Below, in pieces: positions 9,828 to 18,775 of a stretch of 64,000 bases of DNA. Origin of the DNA: Entoloma clypeatum. Its lineage: Eukaryota > Basidiomycota > Agaricomycetes > Agaricales > Entolomataceae. The first letter of the stretch is position 1, and every line of letters starts with the position of its first letter. The DNA lies in the NCBI GenBank assembly GCA_963565915.1, contig OY751490.1, positions 4,464,001-4,528,000 of the forward strand, read 5' to 3'. The translations under genes and the position numbers were made by a program. Below the pieces are notes generated by a model. It did not search any database and was not told the DNA's origin. It worked only from the letters and a program-made list of their open reading frames with translations.

Positions 9828-10723
9828 ATGCCCCAAGGCTCGAGCACACAGCCCACCCGATCCAGCGCCAACCTAGACGACTCCGAAGAGGAGCTCCTGC
9901 GCCGTCTGGCGCAGATATGCAAGGAGAAGGAGGAGGCGGAGGCAAGGAAGAAGGCGGAGGCCGAGAGGAGGGCGAGGGAGGCAGAGGCGAAGAAGAAAGC
10001 AGAGGCGGAGGCGGAGAGGAAGAGGGCGAAGAAGGCGGGGAAACAGAGGGCGGAGAGCGGAGCAGAGGAATCGGAGGTCCAGGGGGAGGCGTGTCAGGCC
10101 TGTGCGCAGGCGAAGGTGGAGTGCAAGTGGGCATTGTGAGTACCCGCTTTTTTCATCTTCTTTTTCTTACTGACAGTCTCCTTAGGCAGGGGAAGGGCAC
10201 CGCATGCCAGCGGTGTAAAGACGGCAAACAGGTTTGCCTGAAACCCGGCGAGACGAGGGCGAAGTGGAAATGGGGGAAGACGAAGGAGGCCGTCGCGGAG
10301 GTCGCGAGCCCGAGCGGGGCGAAAAGATGCTGTGGCGCAGGGGTCGCGGAGGAGCTCCGGGAGCTCCGGGAGGCTCTGGAGGAGAGAGAGGAGCGGTCGG
10401 CGAGGGTCGGTTGGGCGCTGCTCCGGCAGCTGCAAATTTTAAACAACCACCTCGCCTACCAGAACTTCTTGCTGGAGGCGGCGGCTCCGGAGTCGGAGGA
10501 TGACAGAGGGGAGGCAAAAAGTGCGGAAGAGGACGAGGAAGAGGACGAGGAGAAGGACAAGGGGTTGGACGAGGGGGAGCTTGCAGAACTGCAAGCGGAG
10601 AAAATGGAGGAGGAGAAAAAGCAGGCGAGGAAAGCAGAGGAAGAAACAGGGGAAAAAACGGAGGAGTCGGAGGAAGGGTCGGAGGATGAGGGTCCGCCGG
10701 CCAAAAAGGCCAAAACCCAGTAG
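9828..10723 (+). CDS. G1 antisense gene: coiled-coil Zn2Cys6-like nuclear protein
   Basis: Exons 9828-10135 and 10186-10723 are joined by a 50-nt GTGAGT...TTAG intron and give 281 residues. The ATG at 9828 is chosen by comparison with the two related genes; an in-frame ATG at 9735 is possible. After a short head comes a highly charged coiled coil (repeats of EEAEARKKAEAERR type). Then come CQACAQAKVEC, ten residues, and CQRCKDGKQVC. This CX2CX6C-X10-CX2CX6C spacing is that of the fungal Gal4-type binuclear zinc cluster. The intron falls in the loop between the two halves. A second leucine-rich helical stretch follows, then a Glu/Asp-rich tail and a basic end (PPAKKAKTQ) that looks like a nuclear signal. 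It is tail-to-tail with pol (68 bp between stops). A DNA- or chromatin-binding role is inference. Confidence 0.78.
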
Positions 10724-10791
10724 CCCCTCCCCCCTCTAGTTCCTTTTCATTATTTTTATTATTTTTTGCAATATGAGAGTCTTGCGCGCTT

Positions 10792-13700
10792 CTATAGGTG
10801 GGATAAGGGGCCCGGTTTGTTTGGATACGCAGAGTGGAGGTCCGCGACTAAGTCCGTCGCGTGTTCAAGTTCCGTGGCGGGTAGCCAGGACTGTTCCTCA
10901 TCGGTTCCTTCATAGCCTAGCCAACGGACTAGGTAGAGCAGTTTGCAAGAACACCGACGATCCAGTTTGGTGTCAAGGATTTCGGCGATTTCGTATTCCA
11001 CTTCTCCTTCAACGTCAATCGGAGGAGGCAGAGTTACTGTCCGGTTCGGAATGTCGTTCGGAACAGATGGCTCCAGCATGGAGATGTGGAAGACGGGGTG
11101 AAGTCGGAGGGTGTAAGAGTGTGTACCATTCCTGGCAAGGATGTCAAAGGGGCCAAGGTACTTTTCAGACTGCTTTTTGGAGGGTCGTGTAGTGCGGAAA
11201 AACTTAGCCTTCACAAAAGCTTGCTGTCCTACTTCGAGCGGAGGGGGCGGAGCACGCTGGAGATCGGCGGGGCCTTGATAACGTCGTTGAGCTTCTAGGA
11301 TTGTAGATTTGAGTTCTTGGTGAAGCTCGTCCAGGTCTACGACGAATTGTCGGGCACGGGCGGATGCGAGGTCGCGCTCTGGATGGACGGAGAGGTTCGG
11401 ATGATAACCTTTATTGGCGAAGAAGGGCGAGATCCCGGTCGTAGCACTCGGAGCATTGTTGTACGCGAACTCTGCAAGCAGAAGTAGTTCGGACCAGTTG
11501 TCCTGTTGATAGTTACAGAAAATGCGGAGGTACTGTTCCAAGGTCTGGTTGGTACGTTTGGTTTGACCGTCGCCTTCAGGATGGTAGCCAGAGGTGAAGT
11601 GCAGAGTCATGTTGAGGGCTTTTCTGAGGGAGCGGAAAAAGCGGGAGACGAAGTCCGGGCCTCGGTCGGAGGTGACATGCTCCGGTACTCCGTGCTTGGA
11701 GAACACATGCAGGATGAACAAGGTGGCTAGATCTTCGGAGGTGCAGTGGATCATAGTCGGAACAAAAATGCTTTGTTTTGTCATTCGGTCAACAATAACA
11801 AGGATTGCGTCAAAACCGCTGGAGGTCGGAAGTGTCTTGATGAAGTCCATGGATATGGAGTTCCACGGAAGGTTCGGAACTGGGAGTTGCTTCAGCATAC
11901 CATAGGGCTTGTGGCGTTGGGGTTTAGAGCACATGCAAGTGGTGCAGGATTTGCAGTACTTTTTGACAAAGTCTCGAACACCAGGCCAAGTATAATCTCG
12001 TTGAATGAGACTAACTGTCTTGTTCTGTCCGGGGTGTCTGGAGAGAATATGGTCGTGCTTGTTGCGGAGGGTGCGGAGCCGGAGGTTATCGGAGTCGGGG
12101 ACATAAATGCGACCACTATGACAGAGGAAACCGTCGGAGTCTACGGACCAGTGCGGTTTGGGCTCCTTGAGATGGTCGGCATAGATTGGGTCGGATGGGA
12201 GTGAACGGAGGATGTCGGAGTGCAACTGTTCAATGTCCATTATGACTGTGGCGCGGAGAACAGGGGTGAACAACTCCGTAGCTCGGAGAGATGCGGACAG
12301 CTGTTCTTGGGAAAAGACTGGTCGGAAGTTGCTTGGGTTTACCAATGCATAGTCGCTATTCCCCTCTTTGGGATAGACATCCCATTGTCTAGTCAAAGAG
12401 TCCGGCTTGGTACCGAGACGTCCGGGGCGGAAGCGAATCAAGAGATTGAACTGAGAGAGGAACTCGGACCACCGGGCCTGTCGGCGGGTGAGAACCTTTG
12501 TAGTGGCGAAGTACTCCAGGTTCTTGTGGTCCGTGACAACGTTGATTGGAGCAGCGGAGCCTTCAAGGTAATGTCGCCATACCTTGAATGCTTCATGGAT
12601 AGCAAGTAACTCCTTGTTGTGCGTGTTGTAGTTGAGTTCCGGGGCGGTGAAGGTGCGGGAGTGGAACGCTACTGGGTGTATCTCCTCGTCGGAGGTCCGG
12701 ATGGACAAAATAGCACCAAGTGCATAGTCAGAGGCGTCCGTCTCGATGATAATAGGTCGATCAGGAATCCAATGAGTGAGGACCGGTGCTTTGGTAAAAG
12801 CGAGCTTCAACTCGTTGAACGCACTCCATGCGGAGTCGGAGAAACGGAACGGAGTACCCTTCCGGGTGAGTCGGGTGAGCGGAACAACGATGTCCGAATA
12901 ACCGTGGATGAAACGTCGATAGAAATTTGCGAATCCAAGGAAAGACTGTACGTCCTTCACTTTCCGAGGTTCAGGCCACTCTTGAATGGTCTTCACCTTG
13001 GTTTCGGACATGCGGAGACCGGAGGGAGAAAGGATGAAACCAAGATATTCGACTGTGTCGACAGAAAATTCGCACTTGTCGGAGCGGACGTAAAGTCCGT
13101 TCTTGCGGAGACGTCGGAGAACTTCCTTGACATCGTTGGGGTGCTTGGCGGGGTCATCGGAGTAAATGAGAATGTCGTCGAGGTAGACCACCACTGTAAC
13201 ATCGAGGAGGTCACTGAAGATATCATTCACAAATCGCTGAAAAGCGGCAGGGGTGTTGGATAGTCCAAAAGGCATAACAAGCCATTCAAACGATCCGTAA
13301 CGAGTGCGGAAAGCGGTTTTCCATTCATCTCCGTCGGCAATGCGGACAAGATGATATGCATGCCGGAGATCGAGAGTGGTATAAACACGCGCTTTTCCGG
13401 CAGTGGAAAGGAGGTCGGAGATGAGCGGAAGAGGGTATTGATCCTTCTTGGTAACTTTGTTCAGGCCCCGATAGTCGACGCACAGGCGGAGGGAACCATC
13501 CTTCTTTCGGACAAAGAGGACCGGAGCGCCATGCGGAGAGCGAGAGGGGCGAATGAAACCAATGGCCAAATGTTCGTCTATGAAGTTTCGCAGGGCAGAT
13601 AGTTCGGATTGTGAAATGGAGTACATAGGGCCAATAGGGGGAGTCGATCCGTCTTCTAACTCGATGCGGAGGTCATACGGACGATGCGGAGCGAGGGTGT

Positions 13701-14469
13701 CTGCTTTTGTCTTGCTAAAAACATCGGCAAAATCGTGATATTCCTCTGGGATATGGGAGAGGTCCGGAGGTTCCTCGGACATAGAAACAGATTGGGTGGA
13801 GATCGTGTGGTCGGAGAGGTGAATTCGGGAGGATTGGGCACCCGGAACTTTGCAAGCGCGCACAAATGCGGCTGCATTTATCAATGCAATATTCGGGACA
13901 ACATCTGGAGTAGCAGCGGGTGTGCCGGAGTCGGAGGTCGGAGTATCGGGAGAGGTCTGCGGAGGTAGCGGAGCTGACCTGGCAGAAGACGTCAAGGTCG
14001 GAGACTCCTTCAAGAGCTGTGGACGGAAAGTAATACTGCCCAATACCCAGTCAATCATAGGATTGTAGCGGGTGAGCCAGTTGTATCCAAGAACCATAGA
14101 ACAGGAGGAATCGAGCGGAGTCACGTAGGCTGTAATGGCCATATATTCACCGGAGGAAAAGTATACAGGGAGATCAACCGCCTGAGTAATGACGGAGTTG
14201 GACGTTCCATCAAATAATTTAAGTTCGATCGGAGGTATGGAGGTGAAAGGGAGTTTATAGGATGAAGCATAACGGGAGTCAATAAAACAATGAGTAGAGC
14301 CGGAGTCCACAAGGGCGGCTATCGGAGAAGAATCGGAGATAAGCGGAGATGTAAGTCGGACACGGAGGGAATTGGGATCGGAAAGAGCGGAAGCGTTGAG
14401 TAGAGCGGTAGTACGGATGGGTTCAACGCAGTCCTCAGGCCGTACAGAGTCCTGTGGACTGCCCGCTAA
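10792..14469 (-). CDS. pol: G1 pol: protease, RT, RNase H, integrase, chromodomain
   Basis: It is open from the frameshift site at 14475-14469 to the stop at 10792, 1225 residues after the shift. Protease: VDSGSTHCFID (codons near 14310). RT: VVYLDDILIYSDD, with YLDD at 13185-13174. RNase H: IIETDASDYALGA and TDHKNLEYF. Integrase: HX3-4H with CKSCTTC, then SMDFIKTLP and TSDRGPDF. The third catalytic residue is Lys in DGQTKRTNQ (codon 11557-11559), where relatives have Glu. Chromodomain: LVRWLGYEGTDEEQSWLP near the C-terminus. In this family the chromodomain directs integration to histone-marked chromatin. No internal stop exists, so the catalytic substitution is the main defect seen. Confidence 0.9.
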   Translation of the reverse strand, partial: LAGSPQDSVRPEDCVEPIRTTALLNASALSDPNSLRVRLTSPLISDSSPIAALVDSGSTHCFIDSRYASSYKLPFTSIPPIELKLFDGTSNSVITQAVDLPVYFSSGEYMAITAYVTPLDSSCSMVLGYNWLTRYNPMIDWVLGSITFRPQLLKESPTLTSSARSAPLPPQTSPDTPTSDSGTPAATPDVVPNIALINAAAFVRACKVPGAQSSRIHLSDHTISTQSVSMSEEPPDLSHIPEEYHDFADVFSKTKADTLAPHRPYDLRIELEDGSTPPIGPMYSISQSELSALRNFIDEHLAIGFIRPSRSPHGAPVLFVRKKDGSLRLCVDYRGLNKVTKKDQYPLPLISDLLSTAGKARVYTTLDLRHAYHLVRIADGDEWKTAFRTRYGSFEWLVMPFGLSNTPAAFQRFVNDIFSDLLDVTVVVYLDDILIYSDDPAKHPNDVKEVLRRLRKNGLYVRSDKCEFSVDTVEYLGFILSPSGLRMSETKVKTIQEWPEPRKVKDVQSFLGFANFYRRFIHGYSDIVVPLTRLTRKGTPFRFSDSAWSAFNELKLAFTKAPVLTHWIPDRPIIIETDASDYALGAILSIRTSDEEIHPVAFHSRTFTAPELNYNTHNKELLAIHEAFKVWRHYLEGSAAPINVVTDHKNLEYFATTKVLTRRQARWSEFLSQFNLLIRFRPGRLGTKPDSLTRQWDVYPKEGNSDYALVNPSNFRPVFSQEQLSASLRATELFTPVLRATVIMDIEQLHSDILRSLPSDPIYADHLKEPKPHWSVDSDGFLCHSGRIYVPDSDNLRLRTLRNKHDHILSRHPGQNKTVSLIQRDYTWPGVRDFVKKYCKSCTTCMCSKPQRHKPYGMLKQLPVPNLPWNSISMDFIKTLPTSSGFDAILVIVDRMTKQSIFVPTMIHCTSEDLATLFILHVFSKHGVPEHVTSDRGPDFVSRFFRSLRKALNMTLHFTSGYHPEGDGQTKRTNQTLEQYLRIFCNYQQDNWSELLLLAEFAYNNAPSATTGISPFFANKGYHPNLSVHPERDLASARARQFVVDLDELHQELKSTILEAQRRYQGPADLQRAPPPPLEVGQQAFVKAKFFRTTRPSKKQSEKYLGPFDILARNGTHSYTLRLHPVFHISMLEPSVPNDIPNRTVTLPPPIDVEGEVEYEIAEILDTKLDRRCSCKLLYLVRWLGYEGTDEEQSWLPATELEHATDLVADLHSAYPNKPGPLSHL

Positions 14470-15623
14470 TTTTTTGTTTCGTCCGTGGTCTTGGCTTGGG
14501 CAGCGCGCGCCTTAGCCTTAGAGGCGGAGGACGAAGACTTCAGGCAATCTTTCGCGACGTGTCCAGCTTTGCCACAAAACATACAGAGGTTGTTGTCAAA
14601 ACGGCGTTTGCGTTCCTCCGGAGTTAGCTTTCCATCTTTTCCGAGTTTGTCGGAGATGTCGGACTTGGGAGCGGAGGAAGGCTTCGACTGTTTGCCCTGG
14701 TTCTGTGTCTGCGGTTTGGCTTTGGAGTTTTTATCGGAGTTTGCGGAGGGGGTTTTAGCTTCGGATTTGTCGGATTTGGATGCGGATTTGTCGGAGCGGG
14801 ATTTCTCGCGATGACGTTCCCAGTGGCGAGCATCAATAGTCTGTGCTAGCTCCCTAAGTGCTGGTAACATGCTTGGCTTTGCTTGAGTCCCAAGGACATC
14901 TTTAATCCGCTCCGCCAACCCGGAGTAGTACCGGTGATGCAGGGCGGAGCTGTCCCAGTGTGTTTTGGCAGCAAGGCGTGTGAACTCGATATTATACTTG
15001 AGAATATGTTGATTTTCGCGCATTTTGAGATTGTCCAGAGAGTCGGCAGCATCCGCAATGGGGTCAATGACCCCGAATTCTGTGCGGAGCGTGCGGAGGA
15101 ATGCGGACCAATCTTTGTGCCAGTCCGGGGGGTTGTCCGGGTCTGGTTCGATGATGAAATGCTCGAAATAATCGAGAGCTGTGCCTCGGAGGAAAGAGAT
15201 GGCGAGAGTGATTTTGGCAGAGTCATCGTCATACTCGGAGTTGTCGCGGAAGAACAATGTGCATTGGAGGATGAACTGGTTCAGTTTCCGGGGATCGGAA
15301 CCGTCAAAGGTGTCCGGATCCTTAGCCTTTTTATGATGCTTGTGACCTTTGCTGCGTTTGAGTTCATTGGTCATTAAGAGGAAAGCATCCGCAAGGTCTT
15401 GTGGGCCGAAAATATTCTGAGGAGACGGGGGTGCAGATTCTATGGGGGAAGTGGGGATCGGAATATTATGCGGAGATGTGATGGGCTGAAAACCTGGAGG
15501 TGTCGGAGTAGTGGGAGTTACGGGGGATAGTTCTGTTAAATGTTGTTCAACATTTTGTAGAACCTGTTGCCTAGAAGTGCCAGCTTCTGCGGCTTTTGCT
15601 GTCTTGGTGTTTCGGAGTGCCAT
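14466..15623 (-). CDS. gag: G1 gag polyprotein
   Basis: 385 residues from an ATG 40 nt inside the 5' LTR. A retrotransposon gag core (FFRDNSEYDDDSAKITLAIS, then FLRGTALDYFEHFI) is followed by a basic Ser/Lys-rich linker and one zinc knuckle, CMFCGKAGHVAKDC, near residue 350. It ends ETKN-stop, where the slippery run allows passage into pol. It forms the virus-like particle and packages RNA, as known for gypsy gag. Confidence 0.9.
   Translation of the reverse strand: MALRNTKTAKAAEAGTSRQQVLQNVEQHLTELSPVTPTTPTPPGFQPITSPHNIPIPTSPIESAPPSPQNIFGPQDLADAFLLMTNELKRSKGHKHHKKAKDPDTFDGSDPRKLNQFILQCTLFFRDNSEYDDDSAKITLAISFLRGTALDYFEHFIIEPDPDNPPDWHKDWSAFLRTLRTEFGVIDPIADAADSLDNLKMRENQHILKYNIEFTRLAAKTHWDSSALHHRYYSGLAERIKDVLGTQAKPSMLPALRELAQTIDARHWERHREKSRSDKSASKSDKSEAKTPSANSDKNSKAKPQTQNQGKQSKPSSAPKSDISDKLGKDGKLTPEERKRRFDNNLCMFCGKAGHVAKDCLKSSSSASKAKARAAQAKTTDETKN
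14469..14475 (-). promoter_or_regulatory. candidate -1 frameshift site A-AAA-AAT at the G1 gag stop
   Basis: Gag codons ACA-AAA-AAT-TAG contain the heptamer A AAA AAT (X XXY YYZ) immediately before the stop. A -1 slip gives AAA-AAA-TTA-GCG, which is exactly the frame that stays open into protease. No other overlap joins the two frames. Downstream RNA structure was not assessed. Confidence 0.65.
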
Positions 15624-15663
15624 GACTAGCAGGAATCCAAAAATGGTTTGAGTTTGAATATAC

Positions 15664-16376
15664 TGTTAAGTAGGTGAAAAGTCGGAGCTTCATCGGAGTC
15701 CGTCGGAGGTCGGACGTAGGACTGAGACCGGAGCGGAACTCCGGAAATGCGGAGGAATGACAAAGGGGAGGGACGTGGCTTCAATGTATGTGTTGTGCCG
15801 CCGTTTGTTGGATAAGGTGTCCCAATTTCAGGAGGTCGGAGAAGAGGTCGGAGGTGCGGAGGTCCTCGGAAAGATCTTGGTGAGAGACACGTTGACGTGG
15901 AAATGGTCGGACGATGTCGGAGTTGTGACTCGGACACAGTACTGAGCTTGTCGAAGGGTAACGATGGAGGAAGAGCAGTAGATGAGGATGTCGTCGGCGT
16001 ATTGTACCACAGCGAGGATCTCTGGCATGAACGGGGAGTAGAGGAGTGAACTTTGTTGATATTCGAACTGAGGAACTACAGGTATGGTACAAGCTTAAAT
16101 ACCTAAATGATATTACTTTACGGAGATGGTCGGAGTAGGTCCGGAGTTGTGGCATAAGTTGCCAGCGACTGTAATGAACATCGGAGATGTCGGTCAACGG
16201 ACCATGCGAAAAAGGCGATGCATAAGTAAATGGGAATATGAATATGAAATGCATAAAGGCATGGAGTTATGAATATGAAATGCACGATGGCAACGTGCGG
16301 AGATGCGGAGGTAACGGATGTCCGGAATGTCGGAGGACTATCGGAGTGGATCGGAGATTCAGAGATGGATATAACA
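15664..16376 (-). repeat. G1 5' LTR
   Basis: 713 bp, partner of 8996-9708. The leader between its inner edge and the gag ATG is only 40 nt. The sequence just inside (GTATATTCAAACTC on the element strand) does not start with the TGG usual for tRNA-primed elements, so the primer is unknown. Confidence 0.93.
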
Positions 16377-17630
16377 AGGATGAGAGATGGCCGTTGGGCA
16401 CGAGAGAGAGGCCAGGAGGTGAGAGGCAGCCGTTAGAGACAAGAGGCGGCTGTTGGAGGTGAGAGGAGGCCATTGGAGGTGAGAGGAGGCCGTTGGAGGT
16501 GAGAGGGAGCCCAAGGAGACCGTAGAGGATGAGAGATGGCCATTGGAGATAAGAGGCGTCCATTGGAGGTGAGAGGAGGCTGTTGTAGGCGAGAGGCGGC
16601 CGTTGGAGGTGAGGAGAGGCTGTTAGAAGCAAGGAAAGACAGTTGGAGGCAAGGGCCGGCCATTGGAGATGAGAGAAGGCCGTTAGAGGTGAGAGGGAGC
16701 CCGAGGAGACTGTAGAGGACGAAAGACAGCCACTGGGAACAAGAGAGAGGCCAGGAGGTGAGAGGTGGCCGTTGGAGATGAGAGGCGGCTGTTGGAGGTG
16801 AGAGGAGGCTGTTGGAGGCGAGAGGAGGCCATTGGAGGCGAGAGGGAGCCTGAGGAGACCGTAGAGGACAAGAGACGGCCGTTGGGCACGAGAGAGAGGC
16901 CAGGAGGTGAGAGGTGGCCATTGGAGATGAGAGGCGGCTGTTGGAGGTGAGAGGAGGCCATTGGAGATGAGAGGAGGCCGTTGGAGGTGAGAGGGGGCTG
17001 TTGGAGATGAGAGATGGCCGTTGGGCACGACAGGCAGTCATTGGGGGTGAGAGAAGTCCGTTGGAGGTGAGAGGAGGCTGTTGGAGGCGAGAGGGAGCCT
17101 GAGAAGACCGTTGAGGACGAGAGACGGCCATTGGAGAAGAGAGGCATCCGTTGGAGGTGAGAGGAGGCCCTTGGAGATGGAAGATGGCCATTGGGCACGA
17201 CAGGCAGCCGTTGGGGGTGAGAGAAGTCTGTCAGAGGTGAGAGAAGGCTGTTGGAGGCGAGAGGAAGCCTGAGGAGACCGTCAAGGATGAGAGACGGCCG
17301 TTGGAGATGAGAGGCAGCCGTTGGAGGTGAGAGGAGGCTGTTGGGGGTGAGAGGCGTCTGTTGGAGGTGAGAGGGAGCCTGAGAAGACCGTAGAGGATGA
17401 GAGACTGCCGTTGGGCACGAGAGAGGCCAGGAGGTGAGAGGTGGCTGTTGGAGACGAGAGGCAGCCCTTGAAAGTGAGGAGGCCGTTGGAGGCGAGAGGC
17501 GGCCATTGGAGATGAGAGACGACCTTTGGGCACGACAGGCAACCATTGGGTGCGACAGGCAGCCGTTGGGTGCGTGAGGAAGCTGTAGGGGACAGAGGCA
17601 GCCGTTTGGGGCGAGAAATGGCTGTGGTTG
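16377..17630. repeat. 20-bp minisatellite array (GGCCGTTGGAGGTGAGAGG type)
   Basis: About sixty degenerate 20-bp units. The core GGCCGTTGGAG recurs every 20 bases, for example at 16771, 16791, 16811 and 16831. Higher-order blocks begin with GAGCCTGAGGAGACCGTAGAGGA or GGGCACGAGAGAGAGGCCAGGAGG. It continues the array at 8860-8995. Because 20 is not a multiple of 3, several frames stay open and give repeated Pro/Ser/Leu/Asn peptides; I do not consider these genes. Confidence 0.88.
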
Positions 17631-17654
17631 ACAAGGAAGATGGGGACGTGCTGG

Positions 17655-17789
17655 AGGGAGGTGATGGAATGTTGATCTGGGTTTGGGTATTATTGTTCGA
17701 CTTTTGGCAAGCTCCAGGCACATGGCCGAACATCGAACAATTGCCAAAGTCTAATTCAACATCCCTTTGACCCCCCTCCATCACCTCCC
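17655..17789. repeat. 135-bp foldback with 12-bp perfect inverted ends
   Basis: GGGAGGTGATGG at 17655-17666 is the exact inverse of CCATCACCTCCC at 17778-17789. The neighbouring bases (ATGTTGA/TCAACAT) are also inverted. Inside, TTGTTCGA (17693) and TCGAACAA (17733) are inverted too. It may be a small MITE-like element. No clear target duplication was found. Confidence 0.4.
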
Positions 17790-18240
17790 GTGTGTCATCT
17801 TTCTCGTCAACCCCTCCTCTCTCTGTTCACATGCCAGCCATGCAGGCCCCACTACCGGTGAGCACCCTTCTGTGCCACACCACCCATACTAACAGACCAG
17901 CAGGACACAGGTGGGGCAGGACATGTGCAAGAGCTGCAGGAGGGCGAATAGGGCACAAGGGGACGTGGCAACGGCGGGGGTAGGGATAATGTGGGGAGGG
18001 GTGCTGAAATGGCCACAGCACAAGGATGGCAGCATGTGCGTGGGGTGGAACATGTGCAAGAACGGCGGAACATCTGACAGACGGTGGAACAGCCAATAGG
18101 GCGCAAGGGGAGATGGTGCGGGATGCGTGATAACACACTGAGAGACAGGTCAGACAACAGCAGAAGGACGGTGGGACATGAGTGAAGGGTGCGACATATG
18201 CAAGAACAGAGGGACATGTGAGGAGGCTAGGGGGTGCGCA
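17790..18240. repeat. degenerate GC-rich repeats, no gene
   Basis: Diverged repeats of about 20 bp around ACATGTGCAAGARC occur near 17921, 18048 and 18197, with GGGCGAATAGGGCACAAGGGGA-like blocks. I see no convincing open frame. Confidence 0.4.
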
Positions 18241-18775
18241 GTCACGGTGCTTAGTTTAGATTCATGTTTCACATAGTTGAAATATTATACTTTGTCTACT
18301 CCACCCTCGCAGTTCTATACAGTATCTTTAAGAGTGAAATACATACCAAGGTTGCATTTTTTGGCTGGATTATATGGTATGGATTCCTACTATTAATATA
18401 CAACTACTGTACTACCTCACTCCAATACTACTGTACACTATGACCCTACCTACCATTACAGCACTACAGCACTACAGCACTACAGTCTCTATGGATCACT
18501 ATGACCCTACAGGACCCTACAAGTTTGGGTGTGTTTGCTACAGTTTACTACTGTGAAAAATCAGGGTTTGCTGATGTAGCTGTCCATACCTGTCTGTCAA
18601 GCTACCATAGCTCCTCATAGTAGGAGTCTACAAGAGCTACCAGTGCAACATATCAATTCAAATCTTGGATACTTATCAATACAAGGAATGGATGCTCGAA
18701 ATCAAATATATTGCTGCAAAATTATTTACATACAATGGTTACTATATACTGAGAAGCTAAGGAAGCGCAGATCAT
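18241..18775. repeat. AT-rich sequence with CACTACAG repeats (copy 2 of the CTGTAG-rich repeat)
   Basis: GCACTACA is repeated in tandem near 18450-18485. The segment CAGGGTTTGCTGATGTAGCTG (18553-18573) is the inverse of sequence near 8455 in copy 1. No coding potential. Confidence 0.4.

Larger units (their letters stand above)
8996..16376 (-). mobile_element. gypsy G1: complete chromodomain Ty3/gypsy element with antisense gene
   Basis: It is 7.4 kb, with 713-bp LTRs at 8996-9708 (3' LTR) and 15664-16376 (5' LTR) that begin TGTTA and end TAACA in both orientations. By eye they differ at about five positions. The flanks are AGGAC (8991-8995) and AGGAT (16377-16381), a target duplication with one C/T difference. 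Order along the minus strand: 5' LTR, a 40-nt leader, gag, a -1 shift site, pol with chromodomain, polypurine tract, 3' LTR. A two-exon gene runs on the plus strand between the pol stop and the 3' LTR. The pol frame is open but a catalytic integrase Glu is changed, so the copy probably cannot integrate by itself. Confidence 0.93.

Noticed and set aside
10456..10713. Ser-rich minus-strand frame opposite the G1 antisense gene
   Set aside because: It is the complement of the Glu/Asp-rich coding tail.
16267..17784. Long Pro/Ser/Leu-rich reading frames on the minus strand
   Set aside because: They lie entirely on 20-bp minisatellite units; repeated peptides of TSNGRLSPPT type are a by-product of the array.
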